From contig JAMXDE010000003.1 in assembly GCA_026770025.1 (NCBI GenBank), positions 186,001 through 250,000 of the forward strand: DNA of 64,000 nucleotides, given 5' to 3'. The translations under genes were made by a program, and so were the position numbers. This stretch comes from Craspedostauros australis. Taxonomy: Eukaryota; Bacillariophyta; Bacillariophyceae; Mastogloiales; Achnanthaceae. Within the stretch, counting starts at the first letter, position 1, and each line of letters opens with the position of its first letter. Positions 1 through 9,936 of this stretch are shown here, in pieces. Below the pieces are notes generated by a model. The model saw only the letters and a program-made list of their open reading frames with translations, made no database searches and was not told the origin of the DNA.

Positions 1-1
1 C

Positions 2-2581
2 GCCATCGATGATTTCAGCGTCGACCAAGTCACTGATTACCTGACCAGATTGTTTTTCGTTTCCTCACAGCCGCCACAACTGTCGCAACTGTCGTCGCCA
101 CCACCATCTCCACCACCAGCTGAACGGATTCAGCAGCTGGCAGAAGTTGTGCATAAGAAGACCGGCGGCAATCCATTCTTTGTGCAGCAGTACATCTCGT
201 CACTGCACAGCAATGGATTGATCACTCAAGAGCACTCACACACGCCACAGCCGTCTTCGTCGAAGCTGCAATGGACGTGGAACCTGAATGCCCTCACAGC
301 GAGCTCCTCTGTCAATACCAGCACCGTCATCGATCTGATGACGGAGAAGCTCCGACTGATCGCAGCGGGCGATCGGATACTCTCCATCGCGGCATGTCTT
401 GGGAGCACGTTCTCCTTTGGCAACATCTGCCTCGTCATGAAAGGTCTCTCAATCCATTCGGATCATTCCAAGTTCTTCCGGCAGATCTTTCAAGCCAGCA
501 CTTACGTGTCGGATGCGGATATTGCTGCCATGCTCGAGAGCTGCTGTGAGGCGGGCCTCATTCAACGAGTCCGCGATTCATCGAAAGGCAATGATAGCGA
601 CAAGGATGATCAGAGCACTATCAGCGATGGGAACGGTGGAAAGCATGGCAAGAATAACCAATATTGCAACAAGAAGAGCACGAAGAAGAAGAAGAAGGCC
701 AAGATCAAGACCCGGCAAGAATTCTGCTTTGTCCACGACAAGGTCCAGGAAGCTGCACTGGCACTCATCCCGACACAAGACCAGCTTTCTGAGCTCAACT
801 ACCGCGTCGGTGAGATTCTACTGTACGGGATGCCCGCCAGCGAGCTCGAAACCAAGGTCTTCCTCGTCGCCAATCTACTCAACAAGCGACAGGATCTCAT
901 GCCAGGCCATCGCAAGCAAGACCGGCGCATGAAGATCGTCATGCTCAATCACAACGCAGGAATGCAGGCCGCGAACTCATCTGCATTCCATCTGGCCGCG
1001 CAGTACTTCACCACCGCTATCGACCTCCTCCCGGAATCTCATTGGGAGACCTCCTTCAAGCAGAGCCTCATCCTGTACTCTTCCGCGGCCGAGAGCTGCT
1101 GCGTGGTGTGCGACTTCGACAGGGCAAGGTCGTACTGCTCCATCATCATGGACCAGCAGTGCAGCATCTTGGACAAGGTGAGGGCATACCACGTACTCAT
1201 CGACGTGTGCATGATAGAGACGCAAAAGGATCACGGGGTTACTCCAATAGACCTGTGCCTCGAGGTTCTGTCGAAGCTCGGATGTAACTTCCCAAAATCG
1301 AGCCTCGGTCGTGGTGTATACCTCGTCCGAGGCATGCTCACAGCAAAGACGATGATGAAGAGGTTGCAAAGGGAGACTGACGACGCCCTGGAATGCTGCG
1401 ATGATCGTTACCACGCGACAGTCATGAAATGCTTGGAAAAGCTCATGGGTACAGCATACTTAACTGCGCCTGACATGGTCCCATTGGTGATCTTCAAGAC
1501 CTTGAAGCGCAGTCTACGCGACGGAATCACTCCGCACATGGCCACAGTCGTTCCCTTCCATGGGCTCATACTTGGTTCCATCATGAACGATTTCGAAGCG
1601 GGCCAAGCATGTGGACAGCTTGCCTTGGATATCCTGAAACTCAGTGACGATCAGCACACGCACAGCCGGACGATTTTCAGTGTACACTCGCTCGTGCACC
1701 ACTGGAAGCATCCATTGCGAGAATCGCTGGAGCCGTTGCGAGAAGCGTATCGGATTGGCATGGCAGCTGGAGATGTCGAGGCCGCAGTCTGGAGTCTATT
1801 CTCGTGTCTCAACATCTCATTCCTTATCGGCGGTTCGCTTCGTCTTCTGGAAGCCGAGCATTTCGAATCCGCCAGAGTCATGCTGGATTTCCAGCAAAAT
1901 GTGCACTACCACATGACAATGGCTGGGCTTCAAGTGATCATGAATCTCCGTGGGAACTCCAGCCAAACAACGAGACTCATTGGCGACGCATACGACGAAC
2001 GCCAGATAGTTGTGGAACAGAACCATGACATGGTGACGTTTCACACCGTGGTTGTAAACCTCCACAAGCTAGTCGTCGCATCATGCTTCAGTGATCACGA
2101 GCGAGGTGCGAAGATGACGGTGGAATTGGCAATGCATTGGCTTCGAACGGTGCCAGGCAGTTATGGTCTGATTCCCATGATATTCCATGGTGGCTTGTGC
2201 TGTTTCGCTTACGCTCGAGAGTCCAAAACTCGCAAATACTACAGGATGGGACGCAAGCTGCTGGGCAAGCTCAAAGATTGGGAGAGGCACGGTTGTCCGA
2301 ACTGCAGGGTTGGCGTTGCATTACTGGGTGCAGAAGAGAGATTCTGCAGGGGGCAGCTCAAAGAAGCAGAAAAGCTGTACGAGGAATCCATCCGCTCGGC
2401 ACGCAAGATGGGGAACATCCACGAAGAAGCGACGGCAAACGAGAAGTACTCGGCGTACTTTGCTGACACAGGTGATGATGACAAAGCCAGATTGTATCGC
2501 GCGGAAGCGATCCGGCTGTACAAGGAATGGGGCGCGGACAAGAAGGTTGAGCTGCTGCTGTTGTTGGAGAAGGATCGATGA
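2..2581 (+). CDS. AAA-type ATPase/TPR signalling protein, C-terminal part (5' end outside window)
   Basis: The frame is open from base 2 with no start needed (IDDFSVDQVTDYLTR precedes the first listed residues), so the gene begins upstream; 859 residues are visible and it stops with TGA. The first residues, with TGGNPFFVQQYISSL, match the end of the predicted-ATPase (STAND/AAA) module of large signalling ATPases, where this element follows the nucleotide-binding core. A low-complexity Lys/Asn insert follows (about residues 190-230), then FCFVHDKVQEAALALIP, typical of the winged-helix part, and a long helical repeat region resembling degenerate TPRs up to the C terminus. Similar proteins in diatoms and cyanobacteria carry kinase or PAS domains N-terminally; those would lie off the window. 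No intron is apparent. The ligand and target are unknown. Confidence 0.7.
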   Translation, partial: AIDDFSVDQVTDYLTRLFFVSSQPPQLSQLSSPPPSPPPAERIQQLAEVVHKKTGGNPFFVQQYISSLHSNGLITQEHSHTPQPSSSKLQWTWNLNALTASSSVNTSTVIDLMTEKLRLIAAGDRILSIAACLGSTFSFGNICLVMKGLSIHSDHSKFFRQIFQASTYVSDADIAAMLESCCEAGLIQRVRDSSKGNDSDKDDQSTISDGNGGKHGKNNQYCNKKSTKKKKKAKIKTRQEFCFVHDKVQEAALALIPTQDQLSELNYRVGEILLYGMPASELETKVFLVANLLNKRQDLMPGHRKQDRRMKIVMLNHNAGMQAANSSAFHLAAQYFTTAIDLLPESHWETSFKQSLILYSSAAESCCVVCDFDRARSYCSIIMDQQCSILDKVRAYHVLIDVCMIETQKDHGVTPIDLCLEVLSKLGCNFPKSSLGRGVYLVRGMLTAKTMMKRLQRETDDALECCDDRYHATVMKCLEKLMGTAYLTAPDMVPLVIFKTLKRSLRDGITPHMATVVPFHGLILGSIMNDFEAGQACGQLALDILKLSDDQHTHSRTIFSVHSLVHHWKHPLRESLEPLREAYRIGMAAGDVEAAVWSLFSCLNISFLIGGSLRLLEAEHFESARVMLDFQQNVHYHMTMAGLQVIMNLRGNSSQTTRLIGDAYDERQIVVEQNHDMVTFHTVVVNLHKLVVASCFSDHERGAKMTVELAMHWLRTVPGSYGLIPMIFHGGLCCFAYARESKTRKYYRMGRKLLGKLKDWERHGCPNCRVGVALLGAEERFCRGQLKEAEKLYEESIRSARKMGNIHEEATANEKYSAYFADTGDDDKARLYRAEAIRLYKEWGADKKVELLLLLEKDR

Positions 2582-3126
2582 TCGAAAGGGCCAGCCATCG
2601 ACGGCGCCAGCACAGGTAGGCGTCCGTAGTCGGGCATGGCACCCTACTAGAGGAGAGCACTCTCCTATGCAATTGCTCGGTATCATTATTCGTACACACT
2701 TGCGCGATACTGAACTGTAATACATATTGCACTCTGGAGAGAGCATTCTGTTCTACTCGAATTAGGTGCCCTACAAGTATACTTGGTTTTGAGGCTGTAG
2801 AAGTCTTGTTTCTTTTCTAAAACGTAGCTTGTGGACAACCATCACACACGATTCGAATTCGTTCACGAATTATTTTTCGTCATTGGTTTCTTTGGCCAAT
2901 CCCCTGCGTTGAGGCTGCTGCGTTGGCGTCACGAATCAACAACAGTATTGCCTGTTTCTGTTGCTGTGTTCTTGTGTGGTTGTGGTTGTGGTTGAAACAA
3001 CGAAGCGGCTACTTGGGGTGAAGGATGAAGTTGCTCACAGCCACATTCATAATAATAATAATAGTACCAACACCCCCGCACATCCATCAGGGACCCCACA
3101 ACAGCTCAAGGTCAGCAACAACAACG
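2582..3126. other. Intergenic, head-to-tail spacer
   Basis: Holds the 3' UTR of the ATPase gene and the upstream region of the glycosyltransferase-like gene. There is a short AAT run near 3049-3064. I see no coding signal other than an optional in-frame upstream ATG at 3025. Confidence 0.6.
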
Positions 3127-4637
3127 ATGGTCGCCCCTGCAGTTCCGCAACAAGGAACCAACGACAGGCAGGTCCTGCGGCAACCAGTCCCAGGCAAAGG
3201 CTCCAAGAAATCATCCGGCCTCGTCTTCATCGTGGTCATCTTCGGTGCGCTCTTCGTCTCGCTGTCCTCGCGTGGCGGGATGCTCGAGGCCACCGACTCC
3301 ACAGCACGGAAACCGACCTACGGCCACTACCAGTATTCCGCAGTGAACTACTTCGAAGAGCCAAAGTCGGCGGCGAAGAGCAGCGTGATCATCATCACGT
3401 CTCTCATCCCCTCGCATCCTGCCCTCAAGATGATCAACGCGACGCTTGCCTCGTTCCGCAATCTGAAGGGCCTGCCAAAGACCGCCCCACTCTTCATCTC
3501 CGTCGACAAGCCGAAACATCCGACACCGGGGCAGTTGAAGAGATTGGACCAGTACATTGCGAACCTCAACGCCACGTTTGGGATTCAAAAGCATGTCACC
3601 ATCATCGTGGCGCCGCACCATGTCGGAATCTCAGGCAACATCAAGCAGGCCATGGATCTGGTGACGACCAAATACGTTCACATCGTCCAGCATGACTTTG
3701 CTTTCGCTCGCTCGATCGATCATAAGGGCATCGTGCAGACCATGGAAGAGTACCCGGAAGATCTGCAGATCGTCCGCTTCAACAAGCGAGCCAACGTTCC
3801 CAAAAACACCGATCGTGGACCATGCTTTGCGATGAAGACGCCGGTGGATGATGTCAATGGCTTGAGATTCACCAAGACGAATGGTTGGTCCGACAAGTAA
3901 GTGATCATGTGGTTGAACTGCTGAGCGATGGGAATGGTTGGGCGGTCAGGTGTCGCAGAAATCGGTTTGACGCCCATTGTGGTGGACAGCACGCGACGGT
4001 CTCGTGGTCTGCGTACTCGCATGTTCAGCCAAATCAGCACATGTCGACCTTCGTTTCAGAATCACAGCGCATGTGTTGCAATATCATGCAGTACGAAAAT
4101 CTGGCATTGTCCTTTGCACAGTACCGCGGGCTCAGTTGGACGAGGCGTTGACATGAATTGTGTGGTGTGGCATGGTGTGGTGTGGTTCATTATGTGGCCG
4201 TCGTTCGTGGTGCAGCTGTTGATGAATGCACTACTATCATTTGCTGTAGAGTATTCTATTCTTCCTCTCGCCTGCCGTCTCACATCTCCCGCCCACACCT
4301 CGGACTCGCATTCCCACCGCAACGCTTGCTTCTGCTTGACAATGCGTATTTTATTGCTCTACTCTACTTTATGCCATGTACTACGTGCGCACGCAGCAAC
4401 CATTTCACAACGAAAGCGTACTACGAACGGCTGTTCAAGCTCTTCGATTTGGACTACACCGACTACGGCAAAAACTTCAATCTCAGCGTCCCGACCGAGA
4501 ATCTGATGATGTTCCATGCCAACCGCAACTGCTCAAAGTGGGGACAGCACGTGTACGGGCCTCCCAATGCACCGGCCACCCTCGACCATCTGGATGGACG
4601 TCACAAACACCCAAAGCCTGATTTGACAAATCTGTAA
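3127..4637 (+). CDS. Glycosyltransferase-like type II membrane protein, two exons
   Basis: CDS join(3127..3896,4397..4637), 336 residues. The intron begins GTAAGT and ends CGCAG and interrupts a codon in phase 2. The paralogue at 41363-42608 has the intron at the same site (WSD-N-NH), which supports the model. A membrane anchor at about residues 23-40 is followed by a lumenal domain opening with SVIIITSLIPSHPALKMINA, then HVGISGNIKQAMDLVTTKYV and VQHDFAFAR. This arrangement resembles a GT-A fold with an HDF in place of the usual DxD; substrate unknown. The start at 3127 was chosen because the paralogue begins at the equivalent Met; an in-frame ATG at 3025 would add 34 residues with an Ile-rich stretch. 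The frame stays open for 38 Lys-rich codons after the TAA stop. Confidence 0.75.
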
Positions 4638-5523
4638 GCCAAGGCGAAGGATGAAGACAAAGAGCAAAGCAAGCCAAAGGAGGGAACGCCCCGGAACGAC
4701 AAGCCGAACAAGACCAAGCACGCGAAAGATGGAAGTATTATAAGAAGCAAGTAGACGCTAGCTAGCAAATGAAAGACAAGCACACAAGAAGGATGGGCAC
4801 GAGGAGCACGAGGGGCAGAATAAGTAGAGAACACAAGCGAATTCAAGGCACAGGCGCTTGCCGCACGACCTGCTCTGAGGATAGTACAAGCGATGGTACC
4901 ACAGCACGATGTTGCGACTACTCGTGCAATACGAGGCATGTGACCAGCAGGTTGATCGGTATGATGATGCATCAGTACCGATACCGTTTGCATTTTTTGG
5001 ATGGACATGCGGGAAGAAGCAAACGAGATGTCAAAAGTCAGATCTAATCAATACGGAGACGAGCAGTCATACCTCGAGTACTGATGTGGTCTCGGTTCTG
5101 GCCACAGGTCACCGACCCGAAACGATAACGGCTTGGCGAACCCTAAAGTCCATTGCTGATGCTGTATCAGTGAAGGCAACCGGAAGAACGACTGAAGACA
5201 GGTGATGGATGATTGGAGTTCCAGTCGAGGTTGCCCGGACGCATGTTGCGCAGTACCGAACCAAAAAGACAAGAGTCCCATACCCTCGCTCATTGGAGTG
5301 ATCATGGCGCCTACATTTACGTATGTTTGCATTTGCATCTAGCATGGACATCTAACTTGCACAAAGTGGCCTCACGGAACGGGTCGCATATTGATTGCCT
5401 GTTGGTGCGCACGTAGTTGCATGCGGTTGCGCTATCGGTACACTATTACTATATGTATGGTCTCTGTGCTGTGCACTCTGTGTTGCTTCCCCTACCCGTT
5501 CTGGCACATGTCTGTGGTTCGTA
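4638..5523. other. Intergenic region between convergent genes
   Basis: The first 115 bases are purine-rich and in frame with the upstream gene (see findings). The remainder has short frames only and no recognisable element. Confidence 0.55.
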
Positions 5524-6330
5524 TCAGGATGCGCGGCTGGTCCGCGAAATGTTCGGCAGGAGTTTCTGCAACCTCGAGCGCAAGGTGAACCGCTGTCGCG
5601 TCTTTGCTTTGGGATTGTGCGGTATGGCATTGAGAATGTCCACTGGCTCCGCCCTTTGGCTGGGTGCGCAATGCATGAATGAATACACCACCGTGCCGCT
5701 CTGGTCGATCACGTACGTCGCAGCCAGCGGCAGCATGGTGGAACCATCGGCGTTGGCCGACGCCAAGTCAATGCCCCAGCCCAAGTACATCGTGTTGAGG
5801 ATGGGATCCAATTCGAAAGCGATGCGGAATTTCTTGGCAATGGACATCGTCTCGTCGCAGACGATGGGGAACTTTTGGAGCACCCCCGTCTCTTTCTGAT
5901 GCTGCTTCATCTTGTCATGCGACTGCGGAGAGATCGCGATCAAGGTGGCACCGCGTGCCAAGATGTCGGAGTGGACTTTCGACAATCGTTCCAGCTCTAT
6001 GTTGCAGTAGGGACACCAGTCACCACGGAAGAAGCTGATGATGAGCGGGCCTTTCGCCAGCAACTCCGAACTGCGCACGATCCGGTGTTTCTCGTCCTTG
6101 CCCTTGAAGCCCGGCATGCGATCGCCGATCTGGATGGCATTCTCGACGATCTCGGTTGCGGCAAGTTCCTGGATCTTCTGGGCGTAGACGTCATTGACTT
6201 CCTTGCTGGTCATGTCCATGAAGGCCATCATCTGCAGGTCGAGGTCGTCTTGCAGGGAATCCATCATCTTCAATGTGGTGGTTGAAGATCCGGCGGGGCT
6301 ATCGTAGACATCATCGGATTTTGCCATCAT
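5524..6330 (-). CDS. Peroxiredoxin-like (AhpC/TSA family) protein, CPYC type
   Basis: 268 residues from the Met at 6330. The paralogue at 7698-8576 aligns from this point, so upstream in-frame codons are taken as 5' UTR. A helical N-terminal region (SLQDDLDLQMMAFMDMTS, ELAATEIVENA) precedes a thioredoxin fold with FFRGDWCPYCNIELERL at residues 100-116, giving Cys106 and Cys109. This RGxWCPYC signature belongs to the peroxiredoxin-like branch of AhpC/TSA, thought to reduce peroxides with thiol cofactors; the electron donor is not evident. LPLAATYVIDQSGTVVYSF is the usual strand pair after the resolving helix. The C terminus is basic (RSRLQKLLPNISRTSR). No targeting peptide is obvious. The tandem, same-strand paralogue shows a local duplication. 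A (GA)n tract lies about 25-45 bases upstream of the start. Confidence 0.85.
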   Translation of the reverse strand: MMAKSDDVYDSPAGSSTTTLKMMDSLQDDLDLQMMAFMDMTSKEVNDVYAQKIQELAATEIVENAIQIGDRMPGFKGKDEKHRIVRSSELLAKGPLIISFFRGDWCPYCNIELERLSKVHSDILARGATLIAISPQSHDKMKQHQKETGVLQKFPIVCDETMSIAKKFRIAFELDPILNTMYLGWGIDLASANADGSTMLPLAATYVIDQSGTVVYSFMHCAPSQRAEPVDILNAIPHNPKAKTRQRFTLRSRLQKLLPNISRTSRAS

Positions 6331-7697
6331 GCTTGTGTCGATGGAGTGTTGTGTGCTCTCTCTCTCTCTCTCTCCACAGAGACACAGAGATATAATGATA
6401 GTATTGTTAGTGTTGGATGGTGTCTGTTTTGCTTGTATTGCTTGTAGTACTGATACGGGCACTCGCACGGTGGCAGTGGTAGTGTCAAATGGATTGCTGA
6501 TGATGGATGGTGAATGATGCGATTTATGGGTGGCAAGGTGATGGATGGAGAAGAGCACCATCGCGACAACCAACAACAACCACGTGCGCAGTCTCCCCGA
6601 TCTTGTTACTATGTCTGTTGCTGGGGTGCAGAATGTGCCACAGAACGACAGAACAAAGAAGAAGCGCGCAGTTGTACGTCTAAACACCTCTCTGTGAAGA
6701 CTTCTGCGACAGTGATCCAATCAACGAGCCCAAAAAAGGCCGTTGGACCAACAAGGAGCGTTTTTATCCCGTGCAATCACGGACAAACAGACAAGCAAGG
6801 CGACCATGACCTCTTGGACGAAACTGCGTGAGCAGGGTCAGCGATGACCCCGACAGACCAACTTCCTTGTCCCTGTCATTTTACGTGGTTCTGCAACCAG
6901 GACACCATCGTGGGAAGGAGGTGGAACACCTTCACTCCATGTGATACAAGGCATTTCCGCTCAGAGCCGGCTTCCACCACCAGCATGCGATAGAGGATGA
7001 TGAGATCACGTAGAATGCTATTCCACGATTACTCCTTCTCGCCATTCGTACAGTATTCAGTCTTTGCTGATGGAAAGATGGCACGGGCAGGACGTGTTCA
7101 CAAGCAATCCAATGGGCAGTTGGTATTGGCAGTGAAGCAGAGCAACCGAGCGACGCAAGAGAGAGATGGGACAGACGCAAGAGACCCCATGGTTGTTGCA
7201 GATCGTTCTTCACCAAAGTTTATTCTAAAATTAAAGCGCAAGCGGGGAAACTTCACGGACAAAATGGTGATGGTATTGCCTTAGCATTGCCTAAATGATG
7301 GCTGCGCTGCTACATGACTGGGAGGCTCCCCTTGGTGATTTGCAAGTTGTGTAGTGCTCAAATAGAATGGGTGTCGGGGTCAACTTTCTTTAGAGCGGAG
7401 CAGAGAAGAGCTGAGTGTTGTCATCAGCGCAGCGAAATCGTAGAATTATGTTGCCTGCCATTACCTGCGTCATACCAACCGTCGTACCCGTGGCCTGCGG
7501 GAATGCTCTTGTTGCGGCTGTCTCACTGGTATTATACAACGTTGCAATGTGCTTGGTTGCATTCTTCCACTCTGGCATCGCACATTCTTTGACGACCACG
7601 GAACCCATGACATATAGTACGCCTTCCGACAAGAGGGTGACCCACACATCCCCAGGGCAGGTCAACCCGCTTCGGATAAGCGAATGATCATGGTACA
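6331..7697. other. Intergenic region upstream of the first peroxiredoxin-like gene
   Basis: Contains the GA tract at 6356-6374 and the promoter region of the gene ending at 5524. No further gene is supported over 1.37 kb. Confidence 0.55.
6356..6374 (-). promoter_or_regulatory. (GA)n tract, purine strand sense to the 5524-6330 gene
   Basis: CT dinucleotides on the + strand read as GA on the coding strand, 26-44 bases before the start codon, probably within the 5' UTR. One of nine similar tracts in the window. Confidence 0.45.
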
Positions 7698-8576
7698 TCA
7701 ATGGACTCTCATGCGTCCCTTGATCAACGGGGCAGCGATGGCACGCAGCTTCGATCTCATGATGTACCGGATGCCGTGCCGCTTGGATTTTTGGTAGTTC
7801 GGGATGGCATTCAAAATCTCCGTCGGCTCGGCACGTTTGTTCGGTGCGCAATCGACGTAGGAGTAAAGGACGGTGCCATCTCTGTCGACTACGTAGGTTG
7901 CAGCCAACGGCAATGTGTGAGAACCGTCCTCGTTGAACGACGAAACGTCGATGCCCCAGTCGAAGTACAGCTTGCGGATGACCGGGTCGAGGTCGTAAGC
8001 GATGCGGAACTGCTTGGCGATGGAATTGTCCTCGTCGCAGAGGATGGGGAATTGCGTGTCCATTGATTGTGCCGATGACGATGATGATGACGACGATGAT
8101 GATGACTTGCCCTGGCGCCGCTTGAGCTTGCGGTGCGATTGTGGAGTGATTGCCACCAGCGAAGCCCCTTTGGCATGGATTTCTGGCAGCACCTTCTGCA
8201 GCGAGCGCAGTGCCAGGTTGCAATACGTGCACCAATCGCCGCGGAAGAAGACAACGACCAATGGACCATCGGAAAGAAGACTTGACGATCGCACCGTCCT
8301 GTCGTCCTTGTCCTTTGCATGGAAGTGACCTATCCTCTCGCCGACGTGCACTGCATTCTCCACGATCTCGGTGGATGACAGCTCCTTGACTTTGTGGAGG
8401 AAGATCTCTTTCTGCTCCTTCCTTGTGAACTCCATGAACTTCATGGTTTGGATGTCCAGATCATCCTGCAGAGAGTCCAGCGACTTCAGCGTCTGCGCCG
8501 ATGGCCCGTAGGCTCCGTCTGTGGTTCCTGGCGAAGAGGCACCAAACAAAGTTCGAGGCTGTCGTACTGATGGCAT
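7698..8576 (-). CDS. Peroxiredoxin-like (AhpC/TSA family) protein, CTYC variant
   Basis: 292 residues, start ATG at 8576. It aligns over its length with the neighbour at 5524-6330, sharing SLQDDLDIQTMKFM, STEIVENAVHVGERI and LPLAATYVVDRDGTVLYS. The active-site motif is FFRGDWCTYC (residues 110-119): Cys116 and Cys119 remain but Pro is replaced by Thr, which should change thiol acidity. A poly-Ser stretch sits between SHRKLKRRQGK and AQSMDTQFPILCDED, coded by a GAT/GAC-type triplet repeat on the + strand (about 8073-8106) and absent from the paralogue. The C terminus is basic. Function is probably thiol-dependent peroxide handling, or a diverged role; location in the cell is not evident. Confidence 0.82.
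   Translation of the reverse strand: MPSVRQPRTLFGASSPGTTDGAYGPSAQTLKSLDSLQDDLDIQTMKFMEFTRKEQKEIFLHKVKELSSTEIVENAVHVGERIGHFHAKDKDDRTVRSSSLLSDGPLVVVFFRGDWCTYCNLALRSLQKVLPEIHAKGASLVAITPQSHRKLKRRQGKSSSSSSSSSSSAQSMDTQFPILCDEDNSIAKQFRIAYDLDPVIRKLYFDWGIDVSSFNEDGSHTLPLAATYVVDRDGTVLYSYVDCAPNKRAEPTEILNAIPNYQKSKRHGIRYIMRSKLRAIAAPLIKGRMRVH
8073..8106. repeat. GAT/GAC triplet microsatellite coding poly-Ser
   Basis: Imperfect triplet repeat inside the second peroxiredoxin-like gene, coding a run of about eleven serines on the minus strand that the paralogue lacks. Confidence 0.7.
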
Positions 8577-9031
8577 GTTGGATGTGGTCGTAGTAGTTGT
8601 CGAGGTTGCAGTTACGGTTGCAGCTGCAGTTGCAGGCGTGATCTGAGCTTTTCTGGACTGTGCTTTGAGCTGTGATGGCGGTCGCAGTTTGCTGCTTGTT
8701 GGTTACGATTGAGTGATGTGGATAGGTTGCACGATGTTTGTTTTTTGTCAATTTGTGAGGGACGAGAGGGAAAGTTGGACAGGGGCAGAGCAGCGACGGC
8801 GACGGTGGCGATGACTGTGGGGACGTGGGAGGAAGGAGATAGCTGTGCTCGTTGCGGCATGGGTGGGAACACGATGTTGTTCGGCAGATCGCATCAAACG
8901 TGCCCACGATACCACGATGTCGATGCGGAACATCGGAGAACCGAAATGAACAGTCTAAGTACGAGTATGGTGGCTGGTACTCACAAACAAGTCTTGGCCT
9001 TCTTCGGAGATCTTTGCGCCTGCACCGTTCC

Positions 9032-9047
9032 TCTCTCTCTCTCTCTT
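9032..9047 (-). promoter_or_regulatory. (GA)n tract upstream of the 7698-8576 gene
   Basis: Purine strand is sense to the minus-strand gene, about 460 bases before its ATG. Because the region is divergent, assignment to this gene rather than the sulfatase is inferred from proximity. Confidence 0.35.
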
Positions 9048-9633
9048 TGTGTTGGTGCACGCAGCGCTGGTGTTGTTCGGTATTGTTGATGGTTGTGGTC
9101 GACGCAACTGAAGCATTTTTGTGGCGGTGGTGGTTTGGTGCCTTTCTGTGGTTGTCTGTTGGTGTTTCATCTCGCGCAATCGTCCTCGCGGGTTAGGGAC
9201 CGAAACGTCGCAAACCACACCACTCAAATTCGCAATCCCTGTTGTTCTTCGGTGTTCAAATGTGGCCCAAACTGGAACCAGCTGTTCGCTGGCACCCTTC
9301 GTAGATCTTCGGCGAAAATCACGTTTGCTTTGGTGTGACTGTCTTTTCGAGACATTTCTTCACGTCAACGCACCGACTCGAGAGTTTTTGTGTTGCGCAA
9401 TGGACCAACACGATTCCTGTTGCTCGGACGCCACAACGAACAGCCTTCCAAAATGTGTCCGCATGATTTGAGCAATGTCGGACGAAACAAAGTGGTCGGT
9501 TGAGTCTAACTCAATTGTACATTTCAATAGTCTGATAGCAAATGTTTATTTACCGCATGCCCCAAACAGAAACTTGAAAACGACACAAAACGAAAAAGCG
9601 CATCGCCAAAGATCGATTGACTGGTCTCCATTG

Positions 9634-9665
9634 TCAGCATCAGCATCAGCATCAGCATCAGCCGC
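9634..9665. repeat. CAGCAT hexamer tandem repeat
   Basis: Five or so tandem copies of a six-base unit, followed by CAGCAG variants, in the sulfatase upstream region. Confidence 0.75.
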
Positions 9666-9896
9666 AGCAGCATCATTGTCACTTCCGTTCAAACGCGTTC
9701 CGTTGTGAATCTGAAGCCAAGACTTATCGTTCCATTTCGCTGGCATGATTGCTAGTTGATCCCTTGGTTCCAACTTGCTTGAGATCGAACGACGAATACT
9801 CCCAGACTTTTGGATGCAAGAGGTCCCATCGGTGGTGATCTCATCACATCCATCTACGTAGGACTTGCACTTCGCTCCCAGCCGGGCCAAGCAATT

Positions 9897-9918
9897 CAGA
9901 TCAGATCGGATCAGATCA
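9897..9918. repeat. GATCAGATCGGATCAGATC short repeat
   Basis: Near-palindromic GATC-rich repeat 20-40 bases before the sulfatase ATG, followed by an AT-rich stretch. Could be a core-promoter element; no proof. Confidence 0.4.
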
Positions 9919-9936
9919 TATTATACTCGTTAAAAG

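Larger units (their letters stand above)
8577..9936. other. Divergent intergenic region, peroxiredoxin-like gene / sulfatase
   Basis: About 1.36 kb with a GA tract (9032-9047), a CAGCAT hexamer repeat (9634-9665) and a GATCAGATC repeat next to the sulfatase start. A possible 5' UTR intron donor for the minus-strand gene (GTGAGT on that strand) lies near 8975. No further gene is convincingly supported. Confidence 0.5.

Noticed and set aside
3025-3126. Upstream ATG for the first glycosyltransferase-like gene
   Set aside because: Adds a residue stretch with no counterpart in the paralogue, whose Met aligns with 3127; kept only as an alternative.
9546-9890. 114-codon minus-strand frame upstream of the sulfatase
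   Set aside because: Much of it is the CAGCAT repeat read as Asp-Ala; no family resemblance, and it lies in a promoter region.
9032-9936. GA/CT tract at 9032 as a sulfatase promoter element
   Set aside because: It is nearly 900 bases from the sulfatase start and in the opposite orientation to all other tracts if assigned to it; assignment to the peroxiredoxin-like gene is more consistent.
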